Shown here in pieces: positions 10,096 to 19,807 of a stretch of DNA of 45,481 nt. The position numbers were made by a program, and so were the translations under genes. The notes beneath the pieces were generated by a model. It was not told the DNA's origin, did not search any database, and saw only the letters and a list, made by a program, of their open reading frames with translations. The stretch lies in the NCBI GenBank assembly GCA_028554645.1, contig JAQOOI010000003.1:1-45481 (forward strand), given 5' to 3'. Each line of letters opens with the position of its first letter. The stretch's first letter is position 1. The stretch comes from Omphalotus guepiniiformis. Its lineage: Eukaryota > Basidiomycota > Agaricomycetes > Agaricales > Omphalotaceae.

Positions 10096-10740
10096 TCAAA
10101 TTGTAACAACATGGAATACTTTGCTAGACTACTATGGTGGTTTTCAATGTGCACTGCACACAGAATTGCAACTTTATGAATATCTCCTCATCCATTCAAA
10201 TTTGTGCTTTGTCAATTTTTTGTAAGGTATACTGAATGTATTCAAGACTAGATATCAAATAAAAACAAGAGAATGTGTTGAGGAAATGGAATGAGACGCA
10301 TATTACTGCTCAGGAAGCGTGACTTTGATGTGTGACATTCTCTAATATAGAGAATTATCTTACTAGGATTTCTCAAAAATTACATAGACAACTAGGAGTA
10401 TACAATACCAGTCCATATTCCGGTTCTCAAGGTGGCACAAATAGTTGAAGGTGGTATACATACAAAATTTAGGAAAAAGTCAATGCTCTCTGATGGTGGC
10501 CGTGACAAGCGTGATTTTGCACGATTGCAATTCTCGAATCCTCCTCGGTCACTGCCCGACACCACCCCATCCTCAGAGTAAAATCCCACAAATTCAGGTT
10601 GAGGGTTCTGAGTATAATAGAATAAGTCTATGTACTTACTTAAGGGATTAGGCTCAAGTGGAAGACACCAAAAATCAGTTCTCGAAAAAGTGCAGTTCTC
10701 GAATCACCATAGTACCCAAGTAGCGGTCAAAATGACATCA
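10096..10740. repeat. Dispersed non-coding repeat, copy 1 (longest)
   Basis: This stretch is similar along most of its length to 23840-24390, and its right part also to 13558-13785. Shared landmarks, in order: ACAAG(A/T)GAATGTGTTGAGG, ATATTACTGCTCAGGAAG, CCGGTTCTCAAGGTGGCAC, CACTGCCCGACACCA, TCTATGTACTTAC and AGTGGAAGACACC. No intact reading frame and no clear terminal repeats are visible. It may be a decayed transposon or a non-autonomous derivative. Confidence 0.7.
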
Positions 10741-11013
10741 TTTTCCAACTTTCCGCTTAACATGCCTCGTATATCCATTGAGATGATACAATCAAGGTGC
10801 CCATGATACCGGAGCGGGCAGGAGCGGAGACGCGCATCAGTCTTTTACATGATCAGTAAAAAGAAAGCTCAGCATAGTAGAATGATATTGTGGACATGCT
10901 GTCATTTCCAACTTTGTCGCAGTACAAGGGCTTATAGCTGGGAGGACTGAGAGAAAGAAAAAAAAAAAAAAAAAAGAAAAGAGATTCTGATTGCAGTAAC
11001 TACGACGGCTACA

Positions 11014-12076
11014 CTAAGGCTGCACTTGATAGTCTACCGCCCATAAAGGATCCTCCTTGCACCACCTGAACAGACGATTCGTGTTGTGTGTGTTTCGAAA
11101 TATATTCCACCAGCGCTCTGACCAGGGATCGTATCCACACACAGCTGCTGCCACCAGATTCCAGGTTGGGTCTGGGTGCCAGCTCATCAGCTTGCGCTCA
11201 AACCACTGCGGATAAAAGCCCGAAGTTTCCCAGTCAATGAGCCACAACTGGCCATCGTCACCCAGGATGATGTTGCTCATGTGCAGATCAGCGTGGCAAA
11301 GCACCAGAGGCTTCGGGTCCTCATACCCATGGCCGGAGGTCGTCCGGAACCATTCCTTCAAGTCTTCGTAGCAGTCGTAGAAGAGATGATGTTGGATAAG
11401 GTGTTGCAAGAGCCAGGACTTTTCAACATCTGGTCTGCAAGGCAAACATACTGGGCCAGAGTAGGGCTGATGAACCCGACGAAGCTCCTTGACATAGCGC
11501 CGGAGTGTGAGCACCACCCAGAGCTTGCGAAAGACAGACAGGGTGGGCCAAGCCTCAAAGAGGGTGGGACCTTTGATATAAGTGATCATCTTGTAACTAG
11601 GAATGACATCAAGGCTGTCGGTGAGGTGGCCTACAGTCCTAGGAACAGGGATGGTGGTGTGGGCTCTGACTATCTCTGTCACTTCCTCTTCTGGGAACAC
11701 GCAGGGGATCATCTCCTGTGCAGTCCCAGCCTCAGGGTGCAAGATTGGCCAGCTGTAGCAATTGGTAACAGCTACACAGCCGTACAGGACCCTGGCTCCT
11801 CCCATACTCTCGAGCTTCTTCCACCAAATGTCCATGTCTTTCCCCTCAAGCTCCTTCAGCTTATCCACGTCGACCGGCAACTGCAGAAAAGGTTCAGCAC
11901 ATGTTTGCAGGCAGGGCACAGGGCAAACTTACCTCCTCATCAGGCAAGCGCTGATCTGTGACCACCAGACCTCTTACAAAGAGCATCAAGTCCAGAATAA
12001 CGTTGGAAAGCAAGGAGAAAGCAAACAGGGCCCATTCTGCCCAAGAGATTGGTCTCTGATATTGTGACCCGGCCAT
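11014..12076 (-). CDS. APH/choline-kinase-like phosphotransferase with N-terminal membrane segment
   Basis: Two exons (11933-12076 and 11014-11880; phase-0 intron GTAAGT...TGCAG) encode 336 aa. The C-terminal half carries the family hallmark: Brenner-type catalytic loop LCHADLHMSNIILGDDGQ (H-x-D-x4-N), then the metal-binding IDWETSG, then PQWFERKLMSWHPDP. This is the layout of PF01636-type phosphotransferases (aminoglycoside/choline kinase-like fold), so ATP-dependent small-molecule phosphorylation is likely. Substrate unknown. Exon 1 is unusual: WALFAFSLLSNVILDLMLFV is a good single membrane helix, which suggests membrane anchoring. The N-lobe (about residues 60-150) is less recognisable. 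It is divergent from the gene at 12293, sharing about 216 bases upstream, and has a broken copy at 6870-7063. Confidence 0.85.
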
Positions 12077-12292
12077 GTTGATGATAGTGGGAAAAAAAAA
12101 AAAAAAAAAAGGCAAGGACCACGCCTTTTTTTCCAGCTTGTTATAAGATGAGCGTGGGAATTCTGAATGAACAGTAAGCACCAGGATCCGGTTTAGAAGG
12201 GGACATGTCCAACAAGCTCAAGGGACTCTGTATATAAGAGAATGGTTACGGACTGAAGCACCTCCGCCCTCTCCTTCACTGTTGTTATCTTA
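12077..12292. promoter_or_regulatory. Shared divergent promoter region
   Basis: These 216 bases separate the ATGs of two head-to-head genes. A TATA-like TGTATATAAG lies at about 12229-12238, roughly 55-60 bases upstream of the plus-strand start at 12293. An A18 run lies just upstream of the kinase ATG (about 12091-12110). Such poly(dA:dT) tracts commonly exclude nucleosomes at fungal promoters. Co-regulation of the two genes is an inference from this spacing. Confidence 0.55.
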
Positions 12293-13159
12293 ATGGACGC
12301 CACAAACAGTCCGCGAATGTTGCGTGTTCTCTCTCGGTCCGAGGGGAATGTTGTCTCAACGAGGAGAGCGGGGGACCTGGTGCCGGAGTTGTATGCGCCT
12401 GATGACATCACGTATTTGTCGGAGCAAGGGATTGTGAGTACTATGGTGGGGGTGGGAGGGAAAGGGAGGGTCAACCTGATTGCAATGTGGTGCATTCCTG
12501 GTAAGATAGAGAAGGGGTTCACAAAGGTGGTCAATGGGAGGACGGAAGTATTTGACAAGGAGGTTCCGCCACACTGGTGAGTTTGCTATGTTATCTGGGC
12601 CTGGAGGAGCAAACTGATGGACACAGGGGGCTAACATTGGGCTGGGTGGAGGGAGATCTGTTGGTAAGGAGGCTTTCCTTTGACCTCCAGAAGGACGTAG
12701 AGGAGGTAGGTGGAGAGGAGTACTGGAAGTTTGGATTGGTGTATGTTTTGAGCTGTTCTGTCTCGAGTGCTTCTGACCTTTTTCAGGATGAGGAGGCTGA
12801 AGAAGGACGAGCCAGGTAATCTCATCAGGGGTCTTATAACGAGGAGAGCAGGCAGAGATAACTGCCACGTCTGGAAGGTGGGGGCCCTGGAGGGAACAGG
12901 GTTCCCTTCAGTGGAAGATTTGGTGAAAGAGTTGAAGGCCAACGGGCTGCAGAAGGTGGTGGGAAATTCGATGGGATGTGGGTGTAGGAGTTGGGCGGTG
13001 ACGGCGCTGGAGGCTTGGCAGCGTAAGGGTTGGTTAGTCCTGGAGTCAGAGAGTGACACCCCGATGGAGGTTATGGGAAAGCTGTCAGCCATAGACCAGG
13101 GCACGCAGGGATGTGAGGTGGCGATTCCAGCCGAGGGCATCTGGTCATGGACTGCATAG
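12293..13159 (+). CDS. Conserved hypothetical protein, divergent partner of the kinase
   Basis: Exons 12293-12576, 12627-12740 and 12787-13159 give 256 aa in frame; introns are GTGAGT...CACAG (phase 2) and GTATGT...TTCAG (phase 2). The N-terminal half has beta-like segments (IVSTMVGVGGKGRVNLIAMW, VNGRTEVFDKEVPPHWG, LTLGWVEGDLLVRRL). The C-terminal part has GFPSVEDLVKELKANGL, an amphipathic helix WAVTALEAWQRKGWLVL, and ends VAIPAEGIWSWTA. I do not recognise a named domain. A second, broken copy at 7064-7300 preserves exactly the C-terminal motifs, so they are probably the conserved core. Head-to-head placement with a kinase, and shared duplication with it, suggest that the two work together. 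Confidence 0.75.
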
Positions 13160-13334
13160 ATCAAGGACTCTGCACTGCCCACATTTGAGCTAGGATTTTT
13201 GTTTTTTTTGTTTTGGTTGTTGTTCCTGTATGTGTTTTGGGATTATTGTATTTTTGTTTGCTTTCTTGTGCTGATTGCAACAAATTGAGGAAACTATCCC
13301 GTATATGAGCATGACCATTGGAAAGTCTCATTCG

Positions 13335-13785
13335 AAAGAGGGTAGGCATCGTTTATGATTCCAGGTGCCTATGATACCGGAGCGGGCAGGAGCGAGCCGC
13401 TTGGCGGCGCTCACTTAATGGTCCCGGGAAATCCGAGGGATCCTGTAACCTGCTAGTAGTCCCTAGCCCCTATCCAAATTTGTGTCTGCAAGTAGGCCAC
13501 AGTACTCACTCAGTTGGGAAGCATGCGCAGTCGGCATGTCCAAAGTTGAAACCTATCACGCTTGTATCACGCTTGTAATTTCCTTGACCTCTAATTGCAA
13601 TTCTCGAGTCCTGCTCGGCCACTGCCCGACACCAACCCATCCTCACGATAAATTCCCAGAAATTCAGATCAAGGGCTCAAAGTACAATGGATAAAATCTA
13701 TGTACTTACTCAAGGAATTAGGTTCAAGTGGAAGACACCAAAATTCAATTCTCGAAAAGTTGCAATTTTCGGATCACCACAGTAT
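13335..13785. repeat. Dispersed repeats: GGGCAGGAGC-type tail and partial copy 2 of the 10.1-kb repeat
   Basis: 13335-13392 repeats TTTATGATTCCAGGTGCC...CCGGAGCGGGCAGGAGC seen at 7.5 and 10.8 kb. From about 13558 to 13785 the sequence follows the right part of the 10.1-kb repeat (GCAATTCTCGA, CACTGCCCGACACCA, TATGTACTTACTCAAGGAAT, GGAAGACACCAAAATTC). The element is truncated on its left relative to the other copies. Confidence 0.7.
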
Positions 13786-13942
13786 AAGGAAACGATTCAT
13801 TCGATCCGAACTGAAAGAGTGATTCAGGCTCGATTCGCGGCAGCTCTATTTGGATGTAAACGCCATGTGCGCCTTCCTGACAACTTCGGCAACTTCCACA
13901 AACTTGTAGGGATCAGGCCATATTTGCTTTCAAACGACTCTC

Positions 13943-15080
13943 ATGTCTTTACAAGCTCTCCAAGGATTTTCATTGCCTGGCAATGTGGTGGATCAGATTC
14001 TGCAAGATGTCGTTATCATCTACGGCAACACATACCATACTTGCACACTTTTGGTTTCCAAGCGTTACAGCAAACCGACTGGGTAGGTTTTTTCTAGTCT
14101 TCTTCTGTTTTTCTTTCTCTAAAGATGCGCATAGAACACACATAAAGCTGTTTTATAGCAGCATCCTTCTCTTTTCACTTGGTTCTTTCAAGCGTCTGCT
14201 CGAGACCTTGACGATTTATCCAGAAAGGTTTCATTTCATTAAACACCTTGCTATTCAGTTGGGGGAACGTGCGTCCCACTGCCCCAATATTCCTCGGCCT
14301 CTTCCACCTAACCCACTTCCATCGACTCGCTCGGGAGATCCCATCCTGCTGATACACTCAAAACTGATATCGCAGTTTATTCAGCAATGTGCAGCTAATC
14401 TTCAACTCCTGGTTGTCAACACACGCTGGGTTCCTAGAAACATTAGGAAGATGGTTCGTGCTATGACATTCCCTGTGCTTCAGGAACTAGAGTGTTCGTT
14501 TGAGCTCATTTCGGTTCATAACGTCAGCCACTACGATGATTCGGATGACCCTGATTCTTCTGATGATCAACATCTCACTCTATCCCCAGCTCCGCTCATG
14601 CTCCCTTCCCTGCAACGTCTTCGTTTGTCGTACTGCGGCAGTAGTGCGACTGATCTCCACCTTCGCCACTTGGATCTGTCCATGTTTCCTCATCTGACAG
14701 ATCTCTATCTGGCTTTCACGTCGGTTCTTGGCTATGACATCGCACGTCAGCTGGAGATCTCATGGATGGGTCTCCGTGGACTTGAATCAGTCATTATAGA
14801 AAAGGACGGAGGGGACCCCAGAGAACTTGTCCTGTCACTTCACGTTCTATTGAGGTACAGTATTAGCAACAATCTCGTGTTCATCATCCGAGAAGATTAC
14901 AGGAATGTCTTGCGTGTCCATGGTCATCATTTCCTGGTGACAGCGGAAGAAAAGGCGTACGTTGAACGATTTTTCTTTAGCGTGGGTCCTGGTCAATGTT
15001 TTTGGGAAAAGGCAAGAAAAGCAGTGGCGATTAGAGGAGGAGTTCAGGGAGGCCCAGGCCCACTTGTTGTGCGGAGGTGA
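13943..15080 (+). CDS. F-box-like / leucine-rich protein
   Basis: Exon 1 (13943-14082) encodes MSLQALQGFSLPGNVVDQIL...TLLVSKRYSK, an F-box-like opening (LPxxVVDxIL...LVSKRY). Exon 2 (14159-15080) continues in frame after a 76-base intron (donor GTAGGT, acceptor TTATAG), for 353 aa in total. The rest has LRR-like repeats (FPVLQELECSFE, LPSLQRLRLSYC, FPHLTDLYLAF, WMGLRGLESVII) and ends with VGPGQCFWEKARKAV. F-box proteins act as substrate adaptors in SCF ubiquitin ligases. Expanded families of this shape are common in Agaricomycetes. The pseudogene at 1903-3049 is a paralogue. Choosing the TTATAG acceptor rather than the TAG-CAG three bases later is needed to keep the frame. Confidence 0.75.
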
Positions 15081-15333
15081 ATAATAACGCGTAATGTACA
15101 GGGAGTAGAATAGAACAATTGTTTCTGACGTGGAATAGAGTTGAATAAAAGTGTTCAAGCCGGGTCCGGTCCGGTCCTGGATTGTGCGGAGCATGATGGC
15201 GGCTTGTGCACTTTTTCCTGCTGGCGGCACATTATTCCCAAGCTCAATCAAGCCTTTGATTCAGGACTGAACATGTGGAATAAGCGCAATCAATATACAA
15301 AAATATAACAAGTTGGTGAGCTAGTAGACACGA

Positions 15334-16284
15334 CTATGAACCTCGTTCCCGATTACTCCTGGGTGGGTTGTGTGCTGCTGTGGTGTAGTCAGCGAGGGCA
15401 AGGTTTTCAAGTCGTTTGATCAGATCGTCCATTTCAGAATCGTCCGTCGATCGTTGTGTTCGAGCCAGCTCTCTAGCTCGGGTGTGCTCTATCATACGAC
15501 GTCTGCTCGCAATATCGTACACATCGGCCGCATACGCGGACGTGATGGTCCACTCCCTGATGCTTGTTGCAAGGTTGTCATGCATCAGGAGATTCACTTC
15601 CCCACTCTTTCTGATAGCAGATCCAATTTGGTCAAACCCACCCCTGATAGTGCCCTGCAAGCCCGATACAAGTTCGGCAACCTCTCCCAGCTTGACCTCG
15701 ATGGATCTCTGCTGGAGCTGTATCTGATCCAGGCGGTTCGTCGTGTTTTGTTGAAATTGGGTGCGGATATTGGAGGGTCGCTGTGTAAGGGAACATGGAA
15801 TGGACCGTTCCTGACATGAAAGACAGGTGACAGGCCATGGATGGCCGAGATGGATCAGGCAGAACAACTGTTCAGCTTGGCAGTTGTCGCACTTGTTCTC
15901 GGACCGGAAAACTACCTCTAGTGCCGGTTCGTTATCCAGATTAATAGGCTACAAACAAGAGCTTAACAGGACAGTAGCTTTAAATCCAAACAATGCTTAG
16001 ACAAACATTGGAAGAGTTTGCTCCTGGTTCTTCAGGGGCAGGAATTGGATCTGCTTTTTGCTTCTTTGTCGGCTTCACAGAGGCGGGGTTTGCTACGAGT
16101 ATTGGTCTAAAGAAAGCGAAAGACAATTAAAAATGAAAGCAGCCTCACCCTTGGCTTTTCTTTTTTTTCCCCCCGCATTTTTTGGTCTTGAAAGAATTGT
16201 TTAAGAGGCAACATGTTTAAAACTCTTACAAGATACTTACCCAGTGTTGTCATGTAAAGAATCTGTCTTTTCTCGTTTGGGCAT
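15334..16284 (-). CDS. Zn2Cys6-like cluster protein with coiled coil (252 aa)
   Basis: Exons 16241-16284, 16007-16106 and 15334-15948 join to 252 aa. Exon 1 is MPKREKTDSLHDNT; exon 2 is Lys/Pro-rich (VKPTKKQKADPIPAPEEP). Exon 3 holds CDNC-x6-C-x11-CLSC-x6-C, the exact C-x2-C-x6-C-x11-C-x2-C-x6-C spacing of a Zn2Cys6 cluster. A long helical region follows (RLDQIQLQQRSIEVKLGEVAEL; SIREWTITSAYAADVYDIAS) and an acidic end (DDSEMDDLIKRLENLAL). The cluster lacks the usual run of basic residues between the second and third Cys of GAL4-type factors, so DNA binding is uncertain. It shares the cluster plus REW/RDW helix plan with the three larger proteins at 29.9-39.5 kb, without their N-terminal coil. 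Confidence 0.75.
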
Positions 16285-17075
16285 GGTGGTTGTGGAAAAA
16301 AGAACAAGGTTTACTATGTTTGGCTTTTGTTGTCGTCATCGGGTTTGGCGGGCCGCATGCGGCACTGTCATACAGCCGTGCATAGTGTTTTCCATTTGGC
16401 ATTTCAAGACGCGCCCACGATAGGGCAAATTCGTCAGGCGTTTTACGATGCAAGTGTGATTTGCTTACCTCGCGATTGAACTAGCGTAAATTTTGCGATT
16501 TGCACCGTGTGCCCAGGCATCGTACGCCTGCAAAGTCGCCGGCATTACCGCCGCGCCCGGGTTTTCACCCGTGAAGTCACTGGCATTACGACCGTGGAAA
16601 CCTATGGACAATTTTTCTTTGTATTGGACTTTCAATTTTTAGACATGGACATCTCGGACAAATACTCTTTTATTTGTACACTGGTTTCATATTTTCAGGT
16701 AGAGAGCGAGACAGAAGGTCTTACACCTCTTGCTCTCACTCGTCCGTCTGCAGGTATGTAGTATCAGTATCGTATACTTCTTGGACTCACTCGAACGTGT
16801 GTAGTTGTGATACTAGCGCACATACATGTCGCGCTAGGTTATAATTCATGGTTGCCCTTCCGGGGCGATGCTGCGGGCTACACGAGTGCGAACATACGGA
16901 GTGATTGGAGTGATACAAGAGGATATTCTACAAAGATTACAGGCTGAGCGCTGAGGCCCGACAGTGCCGACTAGGCATTCGGCCGAAACGGATGATTGGT
17001 AGACATGTTTGGCAATGATCTGCAGTGATGGGATATGAGAGAAACAAATGGAAAAAGGAATGAAAGAGTATGCAC
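16285..17075. other. Intergenic, no supported gene
   Basis: The left edge is the upstream region of the Zn2Cys6-like gene, with TGTTTGGC at 16317-16324 (minus strand GCCAAACA), about 33 bases from its ATG. The remainder has short open frames only and no clear exon chain. Confidence 0.45.
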
Positions 17076-17474
17076 TTATGGATGATCAAATGCGCTTTTC
17101 AACGCCTGCAGCTTCTGTATCAGATCGTCAAGCTGCTGAAGGATAACCCAGTTCCGCTCATAGTGATACAAAAGCAGGCTCTCAACCGAGGTCTCGTAGT
17201 TGTAATACTGAGTCTGGGTTGAGAACGTGCAGCTTTCAAGTTCACCACATTGGATACAGGTGCGGAAGAGTCTGTGTGTGACGTCCGTCGCACTGATGGT
17301 TGGTGAACAGTCGAGGTTTCTTTCCTGGCACTGTTGGCAGCGGTCGCCCACTATATTGCCTCCAGGTCGGACGTGCAGTGACTCTAGTGCGACCTGTTGG
17401 TAGTCCGACTCAAACGCCGGTTGTTCCGACTGGCCAAGTGACAGCAGCAGTTCCCGGGTTTGTTGCGTGTTCAT
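17076..17474 (-). CDS. Small Cys-rich protein related to the Zn2Cys6-like family
   Basis: A 132-aa reading frame starts at the ATG at 17474 (MNTQQTRELLLSLGQSEQP). It contains CQQC-x6-C, then after 16 residues CIQC-x5-C: a looser version of the cluster seen in the neighbour at 15334-16284. It ends with a helix (ERNWVILQQLDDLIQKLQAL). The open frame extends further upstream only without an ATG, so an upstream exon is possible. The ATG lies 137 bases from that of the divergent gene at 17612. The second half-cluster has altered spacing (x16 and x5 instead of x11 and x6), so it may not bind zinc in the same way. Confidence 0.55.
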   Translation of the reverse strand: MNTQQTRELLLSLGQSEQPAFESDYQQVALESLHVRPGGNIVGDRCQQCQERNLDCSPTISATDVTHRLFRTCIQCGELESCTFSTQTQYYNYETSVESLLLYHYERNWVILQQLDDLIQKLQALKSAFDHP

Positions 17475-17611
17475 GGCGCAGAAGAGAGGGCTTGGGTTTG
17501 CATCTGTTTGTTTGGAGGCGGCAAACTCCGGAGAGGTTGCATCGGCAAATTCCGCAAATGGGGCAAGAAAAACGTTGGGGGCACTGAAAACCTTGGTTTT
17601 TGTTATCAATC

Positions 17612-18062
17612 ATGTCTGGACAGCAGATCTCTGGAGACTCTCCCATTTCTGGCGCAGAAAAGTCGAGCGATTGCGTCGAACATGAAGATTTCCCGCAACT
17701 ACGTGAGGATTGGAAATCCCTGGATCTCACATTTCAGGACAGCGCTTCCCGGGATACTTCCTTGGATCAGGTTGAGCCTCTGCTGTGGTCATTCATTCAA
17801 CGTATGTGAGCGGTATTCTGTCGATCGTTGTCGACTAACAAGCAGGAAAAAAACAGTTAATAGGTTGTTTGAGTCTGGCCTTCCTGGCCCGACGTTCACC
17901 TTGAAACAAGTCATCGATCGGGTGGCAGTGTTGAATGAGGAAGAACGAGGCTTGATCAATGCAATGGAAAAGGCATTGACGGAGTTTAATGAGCGTACGA
18001 AGCTCTACAGGGATAATCTTAAAAAGTTGCGGGAGATTGCAGAGAGTTTTTGTGAATCTTGA
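17612..18062 (+). CDS. Small coiled-coil protein, two exons
   Basis: Exons 17612-17801 and 17857-18062, with a 55-base intron (GTATGT...AACAG, phase 1), give 131 aa. The N-terminal half is acidic (MSGQQISGDSPISGAEKSSD; FPQLREDWKSLDLTFQDSAS). The C-terminal half is a strong amphipathic coil (QVIDRVAVLNEEERGLINAM; RTKLYRDNLKKLREIAES). No enzymatic motif. It is head-to-head with the small Cys-rich gene, so a shared promoter of about 137 bases is likely. Function unknown. Confidence 0.6.
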
Positions 18063-18104
18063 CCACTTGTCCACATGTAATCTGCCGAATGTTTGCTGCC
18101 AATT

Positions 18105-18890
18105 ATTACTCCGTACCGCTTCGGTCCGTACTGCTCAATAGCTATCAGTGCCATTCAGAGCCGCGTAGTAGTAATTAGTAGCGCTGAATACTGAGCAGTA
18201 CCACTCGTAGCTCTCACAAGTGCCGCTCAGTACGGTACAGCAAGGTCCGCTCCGTAGCGGTCCGTACTGCTCAATAGTTATCAGTACCATTCAGAGCCGC
18301 GTAGTAGTAATTAGGAGCGCTGAATACTATGAATTAGCAGCGCTGAGCAGTACCACTCGTAGCTCTCACAAGTGCCGCTCAGTACGGTACAGCAGGGTCC
18401 GCTCCGTAGCGGTCCGTACTGCTCAGTAGCTATCAGTGCCATTCAGAGCCGCGTAGTAGTAATTAGTACCGCTGAATACTATGAATTAGCAGCGCTGAGC
18501 AGTACCACTCGTAGCTCTCACAAGTGCCGCTCAGTACGGTACAGCAAGGTCCGCTCCGTAGCGGTCCGTACTGCTCAATAGCTATCAGTACCATTCAGAG
18601 CCGCGTAGTAGTAATTAGTAGCGCTGAATACTATGAATTAGCAGCGCTGAGCAGTAGCACTCGTAGCTCTCAAAAGTGCCGCTCAGTACGGTACAGCAAG
18701 GTCCGCTCCGTAGCGGTCCGTACTGCTCAGTAGCTATCAGTGCCATTCAGAGCCGCGTAGTAGTAATTAGTACCGCTGAATACTATGAATTAGCAGCGCT
18801 GAGCAGTACCACTCGTAGCTCTCACAAGTGCCGCTCAGTACGGTACAGCAAGGTCCGCTCCGTAGCGGTCCGTACTGCTCAACACCCATC
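18105..18890. repeat. Satellite array, 152-bp period, about five units
   Basis: CCGCTCAGTACGGTACAGCA recurs at about 18222, 18374, 18526, 18678 and 18830, exactly 152 bases apart. Units are nearly identical and contain GGTCCGCTCCGTAGCGGTCC (a small CCGCT/AGCGG hairpin), TCAGTACCATTCAGAGCCGC, and GCAGCGCTGAGCAGTACCAC. The leftmost unit is shorter, lacking about 38 bases. Because the period is not a multiple of three and four phases repeat, the 69-aa open frames in each unit are artefacts. Confidence 0.95.
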
Positions 18891-19807
18891 ATGGTAAGAG
18901 CTTGCTCCGGATGCATATAGATTGCATCTCGCAGTGAGCTCCGGTCCTGGCACTGCAACTGGAGATTGGTGCGAATCGGTCTTGTCTACCAAAAAAAAAA
19001 AAAAAAGTGTTCTCTTTATTTTTCTTTTGGGCACCGTAGCCCATCATGTATGTGTTGCAGGCGTGTTTGGACACCTTCGACTTGCATGTCTTGAATCCAT
19101 AAAAGGGTGTCCCAGGAATGCCCGGGGGCAGTGGGGACAAGGCACTGCCCCTTTTAACCCCAAGGTGTATTACCCCCCTAACCCCTAACCCCTAAATTCA
19201 TAGTATGCACTATTAACCCATCTAAAGGACATTGTCTATGGGGTGGTTGGAAATGGGGCAGGTTCAAGGTGTAAATTCGGTGCCAAGCCCGCTCAGATGT
19301 GCACTTGCCAGATTCGAGATCTTGTACCTAGCAGAGCGAGGTGTAGTGCCCTTTCAGATATCAATCTGGCTGTCAAGCAAGCAGAGGCCAGTCAAACGTT
19401 CCGTCTGAAGAAGTATTTTGCCCAAGCGACCATCCTATCAGTATTTTGTGTGGAAACACAACGCAATACAGATTGAGTGGATCCTGTACATGAGCCGTTT
19501 GCTAGCAATCTCGGCAGACACAATGGTTGTTCACTAGGGTTCTCGACTTGCTTTGTGAGTTTTCGTTTTCGGGACCTCGACCTGGACTTCATTTTTGGGT
19601 GTGATCAAGGACATTTTGTGATGAATGGTGCAGCTGCTCCTTGTGGCGGAGCTAGATAGATACCATTCCGGACTGAACCTGCACTTTGGACCTTGACCTC
19701 GACCTCGATTTCCTTTCTTGGACCTCGACCTCGACCTCGATTTCCTTTTTAGGCCTCGACCTCGACCTCGATTTCCTTTTCGGGTGTGGCCGAGGACACT
19801 ATGTGGA
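18891..19807. repeat. Composite repeat: telomere-like tract plus GACCTC minisatellite, copy 1
   Basis: Contains an A15 run (18991-19005), GTGTCCCAGGAATGCCCGGGGG, a CCCCTAACCCCTAACCCCTAA tract at about 19175-19195, and GACCTC triplet-of-hexamer arrays with TTTCCTTTT spacers (19685-19785). The segment ATTTTGTGATGAATGGTGCAGCTGCTCC...CCGGACTGAACCTGC (about 19610-19680) recurs near 25180-25255. No gene is supported. Confidence 0.7.

Noticed and set aside
17475..17609. N-terminal extension of the 17076 gene
   Set aside because: The open frame upstream of 17474 starts only at a TTG, and it overlaps the start of the divergent gene.
18105..18890. CRISPR array
   Set aside because: Units are contiguous 152-bp monomers without unique spacers, in a eukaryotic genome.
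18220..18897. Series of 69-aa open frames
   Set aside because: They are products of the 152-bp satellite, repeating with the period, and show no coding constraint.
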